From: Endocalyx cinctus
Taxonomy: Eukaryota > Ascomycota > Sordariomycetes > Amphisphaeriales > Apiosporaceae
DNA length: 64,000 bases
Reading direction: 5' to 3'
Assembly: GCA_001600455.1 (NCBI GenBank)
Contig: BCKC01000012.1
Coordinates: forward strand, 310,001 to 374,000
The notes beneath the pieces were generated by a model, which saw only the letters and a list, made by a program, of their open reading frames with translations, ran no database searches and was not told the origin of the DNA. The stretch's first letter is position 1. Each line of letters starts with the position of its first letter. The position numbers were made by a program, and so were the translations under genes. Positions 60,229 through 64,000 of the stretch are shown in pieces.

Positions 60229-62351
60229 TTAGCTGTCTCTGAAAGTATCCCATAAACTCGGTAACAACTCGTCTATGAACGATACGTCGGGAATAGCTAG
60301 ATCTTGAAAATCGGGAAGGGGCAGGCTTCCACGAGCTGCATCGGCATCCGGCGGCGTCATGAGCTTCTCCACCACCTCCGCGTGCTGCGCGAGACATACA
60401 TCACCGAGGTCCCACCCCGCCGTATCGCGATGTCTGCGCAAAGCGACCACGAGATCCCAAGCCAGTCGCAGGGAGCTGCTCCGCGCGAGCCCGTGCACGC
60501 TATCCTCCGTCTCGAGCGCGCACCGGAGCAGGAAGGTGGCCGTGGAGGGAAACACGAAAGCGCTCACGGGAAGCCAGTAATCTCCCAGCTGCTCGATCTG
60601 CAACTCTTGCACGAGGAGGACGATCTCCTCGGCCGTTCGCCGCACTTGCATGTACCGGTTAGCGAGTACCGTCGAGTCGTCGGACGACGATGCGCTTTCT
60701 CTTTCCCTGTCCTCTTCCAGCGCGAGTCTCCGTAGCAGGAGCTGGATCGATAGGTATGCGAGTCGCAGGTTGGCGGCGCCGGGAAGGTGCAGGTTTATAC
60801 CGCGTGTGATGATGTGTCGAGTGTCGGACTCGAGCGTTTCAATCCAGTGGTTTAGGCGGTATTCTAAGTTCGCTATGTTGGCCTTCCGGTCTTTTCGGAC
60901 GTCGTAAAGTGTCTGAAGGTAATGGTCTAACACGACCGTGAGTCCCGAAAGGGCCACGAAGACGGGCGCAGCAAGCATGGCCCGTTGGTCGTTAGGCTGG
61001 ATGTCTAGATACTCGATGCACGGTTGTGGTACATCTTGCTGACTGCTTTTAATGTGCGGCGGTGTACCATAGGCGAGACTCGACCTAGAGTTGTGGCATT
61101 TCGTTAACAATTAAGGGGCTATTGAATAATAGGATAATAGGATAATTTCTTACCATTTATCGTGTATCACTAAAGCCCACCATATTTTCATTCTCGATAG
61201 CTTTTCGGGGTCTGGAATATCCCATGATAGTGGATTCCTGTTTAGACCAAGAGAATGTGCTAAGGAGATAGCGGCCCCTAAGAGCACGCCGTTCCCAATA
61301 AGTGAGGTAGTCGGTCGACCTCCTATATTGAGAAGAATTGCGGTAATTGTAGAGATACCCGGGTTCAGGTGCAGTTCCGAGTACAGAGTCTCGTTGGCGA
61401 GATTCCATATAAACCGGATGTCTGGGGATCTATGCTGGCTCGTTTGGGGAGCGAACCTCCAAAATATCATAGACAGGGCGTAAAGCGAAGCCAGCAGAGC
61501 GGGGGATATACGCTCTTTCGAACTTCGATACTGCGTTGAAAAAGATTGGTGATCCAACAAGGGGAAGCAGATATCCACCTTTGTGAAATATCTACGTGAT
61601 ACAATATGTATTAGCATATCCAATCCATCACTTCTCAATACTATCACAGTCATTCTTACAGATCGATCAATATTTCGCCCCATGGCTCCAATAATTTTTC
61701 AATAATATCAAGCTTAATATTTGACGGGTCGCGGGCGGCATCGACACCAAGTGGTCGTTTTTGCACCGTTGTGAATAGGATCGGCTTCGACCGGCTAGTC
61801 GGCAACGGTCGCACCATTCTCATACCTCCATTACTCTGGGTAATTATCGACAAGTAGTCCGCAAGTACCTGGCTGTCTCTCGTCACGGCGGGACCAACTA
61901 TGTGAGGATTCTCCCGCGTCGCATCATCGGCGGAAAGGGGAGTAGGTTGACTATGAGCTCCGACACCGACGCCGGCGCCGGCGCCCGAATTGATCCAGGT
62001 CCCACTACTTAGCGGGCTCGACTGTACTTCCGAAAGAGCAGAGGCAGCGGTTCTCGCTTCTTCCAGTGTCGGAGAACACGCACCTGGTGCTGCAGGAAGA
62101 GAACGCTGGGGAGTAGGCAAAGTGGGGCCCGAAGACGGTGTTGTTTTCCGTCGATTGGAGCGAGTCGACGGCCGCGGCGTATTCGTTTCGGCAGAATCCG
62201 GAAATGAACACTCCGTACTATGCACGCGACACATCAAACATACCGGAGAATGCGCCTCGACTGTGCATCGACTTTTCCGTCGACGACAGGGTCGGCATGC
62301 GGGGCGCAGGTGAGACCGGTACGGACGCTCTTGAGTACGGGGCGACTCCAT
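60229..62351 (-). CDS. Zn2Cys6 fungal transcription factor
   Basis: Three exons (62351-61660, 61591-61154, 61084-60229) give 661 residues. The zinc cluster ACRPCRRRKSRC at about 18-29 continues to CLMC and a sixth Cys in HSTEC, giving C-x2-C-x6-C-x8-C-x2-C-x6-C. A Pro/Ser/Thr-rich linker follows, then the fungal-specific transcription factor domain (LYFTKVDICFPLLDHQSF; GVLLGAAISLAHSLGLNR; IHDKW joined to SSLAYGTPPH across intron 2). This LNR...W.IHDRWSSLAYGTP region is typical of regulators of sugar or amino-acid catabolism, a family inference only. The nearest genes are the divergent M19 dipeptidase and the convergent NmrA-like gene. Divergence from the dipeptidase (435-base spacer) makes that gene a candidate target. 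Confidence 0.85.
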
Positions 62352-62786
62352 AATAGCGAATGGGAGAAATGGGAAGTAAAGGGTGATTGGAAACTTAAAA
62401 GTCCGCGGGAAAGGTTAGAAAGCAAGTGGACAAGGTAGTATTAATCGTAGAGTGGTCCGCTATCGCTAGGTAGAGCGTCATGTGCACAATAATGACCGGG
62501 CACTGTGTGTTAGTGTCTGTCTTATCTCTGGAATAAGTCCACAGTCACCCACTTATCCGCGGTTCGGAATCAGCTCCGAACCATGCAGTAAACCCCAAAC
62601 CAACTCGTGCCCCAATCAAACGCTAGAGATGCCGCTTGTACCTCCATGAGACTGAGAGTGCCATAATGGGGATCAATGGAGTTAAGACTGGTATTAACCC
62701 CAGCTTGTCTCTCCTGCCTTTCGGATGCACGTAACCAAAATTACGGCTTAGACTAATCAGAGCCAACTTCTAATATTCCATTTACC
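62352..62786. promoter_or_regulatory. Divergent promoter, regulator and dipeptidase
   Basis: 435 bases separate the Zn2Cys6 start (minus) from the dipeptidase start (plus). It holds a CGG-type half site (CCGCGG at 62558-62563) but no clear repeat pair that I would call an operator. Confidence 0.4.
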
Positions 62787-64000
62787 ATGTTCGCGCCACG
62801 GTATCAAGATCTAGAAGGGCTTGATGAGCGGGTAAAGAGGGTTCTTGCGAAGACGCCCCTGATCGATGGGCATAATGACCTACCGCAGCAGCCCCGAGCC
62901 ATTTTTCATGGCAAGATTCACAATAATGAAAAATTTGACCTGGAAAAGGGGTTTCAGAGGGGTATGACGGATATCCCGAGGCTGAGGGCAGGTAATAAAG
63001 AAATCATCCTATTGTGATAAAATTGTGGCTAACTGGGAGAAAAATAAAGGTGCCGTTGGGGGTCAGTTCTGGTCTGTCTGCGTTCCGTGTCTGCGCTCGG
63101 CCGAGAACTTCTCTACTCCTGAATATTCGGATATGGCCAGAGACGCGATCGAGCAGATTGACCTAACTCTCCGACTCGTGGAGTCTTATCCGACTACATT
63201 TCAACTTGTGGATGGACCTGACGAGGTTGAAGCCATTTACGCCTCGGGCAAGATAGCTTGCTCGATCGGTATTGAAGGGTGAGTTCAGCCAAAACTGGCT
63301 GACTCGGTGCACACTATGCTAATGAAGAGGTCCATAGACTTCATATGGCAGGAAATAGTATAGGCATTATCAGAGCGTTCTATAGGTTAGGTGTGCGATA
63401 TGTAAGCTACTCCTCCAAATCGAAGATATCCGTCCAAGCTGACAGCCCAAAGTGTACCCTGACACATGTCTGCAATAATGCTTTCGCGGATAGTTCGACA
63501 TCAAAAATTGGACCGGTACATGGAGGCCTCTCTAAGCTAGGCCGATCTGCTGTTGTAGAGATGAACAGACTAGGTGAGCTGTTCTAAACCCTTGATTCTC
63601 TCTCCGCGCTAGAAAAACTAATCTCGAATTTAGGGATGATCGTGGACTGCTCCCACGTATCAGAAGACTGCGCCCGTCAAGTCCTTGCTCTAAGTCAAGC
63701 TCCGGTAATGTTCTCCCACTCCAACGCTAAGGGCGTCTTCGACTGCCCTCGAAACGTACCAGATGATGTATTGGATAAGATACCCACCAATGGAGGCATT
63801 ATCATGGTGACCTTCGTGCCGGAGCACGTCTCAACGCGGCGACGGGACGCCACTCTGGACATGGTGCTAGACCACCTCTTTTACATGGCGAATCGCATCG
63901 GATGGGATCACGTCGGCCTGGGGTCCGACTTCGACGGTATCGCATCCGTAATTAAAGGCCTCGAAGATGTGAAATGTTACCCCCGGCTGCTGAAAGCTAT
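62787..64000 (+). CDS. M19 membrane-dipeptidase family protein, 3' end outside window
   Basis: Five exons seen (62787-62991, 63050-63278, 63338-63401, 63453-63573, 63634 to beyond 64000) with consistent phase. Zinc and catalytic motifs of peptidase M19 are in order: DGHNDLP (His29, Asp31), SIGIEG with the bridging Glu, [16 protein letters not shown] and GSDFDG. GGQFWSV, another family block, is restored by the first splice. The family hydrolyses dipeptides, including those with D-amino acids at the C-terminal side, and beta-lactam-like substrates. No signal peptide is seen at [11 protein letters not shown], so the protein is probably cytosolic, unlike the secreted GPI forms. Introns 1 and 3 end in AAG. 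It is divergent from the Zn2Cys6 gene. Confidence 0.85.

Noticed and set aside
60203..60907. Plus-strand frames of up to 143 codons opposite the second Zn2Cys6 gene
   Set aside because: They are antisense shadows of GC-rich coding sequence. The minus-strand frame has the consistent exon phases and family motifs.
1..64000. CRISPR arrays, insertion sequences, rRNA genes or intact transposons
   Set aside because: Nothing of these kinds was seen; the sequence is fungal nuclear DNA without a recognisable transposase or reverse transcriptase.

Overview
The window is nuclear DNA of a filamentous ascomycete. The evidence is short introns (about 43-180 bases) with GT donors and CTAAC/CTGAC/CTAAT branch points, two Zn2Cys6 transcription factors, PTH11-type rhodopsin-fold, NmrA, BBE and fungal CorA-like families, a HET-domain relic and a BAS2-like secreted protein. 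The families suit Sordariomycetes, possibly Xylariales, but that placement is inference. Genes are fairly GC-balanced and the spacers are long, AT-rich and full of homopolymer and microsatellite tracts. I rebuilt exon-intron structures by hand. Nearly all models below keep frame across every junction; the SDR at 55.6 kb does not resolve.

Layout. 0-20 kb: a sparse accessory stretch with an ecdysteroid-kinase-like phosphotransferase, a rhodopsin-fold membrane protein, a stand-alone class I terpene cyclase, a class II aldolase-like protein, a HET-domain relic and a sugar/H+ symporter. 20.2-20.6 kb: a BAS2-like small cysteine-rich secreted protein. 22-35 kb: a signalling block with a protein kinase fused to eight TPRs, a paralogous kinase fused to five TPRs and nine ankyrin repeats, a divergently transcribed kinase plus pseudokinase protein, a CorA-like two-helix membrane protein and a candidate 58-residue three-exon gene. 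36-47 kb: metabolism with an NCS1 permease, a SnoaL-like protein, a peroxisomal-type D-amino-acid oxidase convergent with a PLP aminotransferase, and a Zn2Cys6 regulator. 48-64 kb: a class I glutamine amidotransferase, a polysaccharide deacetylase, a BBE-like flavoprotein oxidase, an SDR, an NmrA-like protein, a second Zn2Cys6 regulator and the start of an M19 dipeptidase that runs off the window.

The most interesting part is 22-35 kb. Two kinase genes carry NLR-style repeat sensors (TPR, TPR+ANK) where a nucleotide-binding domain would normally sit. They lie beside a kinase-pseudokinase protein, whose layout resembles plant tandem-kinase immune receptors, and a membrane protein. I read this as a candidate fungal self/non-self or stress-sensing locus, but function is inferred from architecture alone. 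A second genome-level signal is the frequent use of AAG 3' splice sites: eight of roughly 55 introns placed here.
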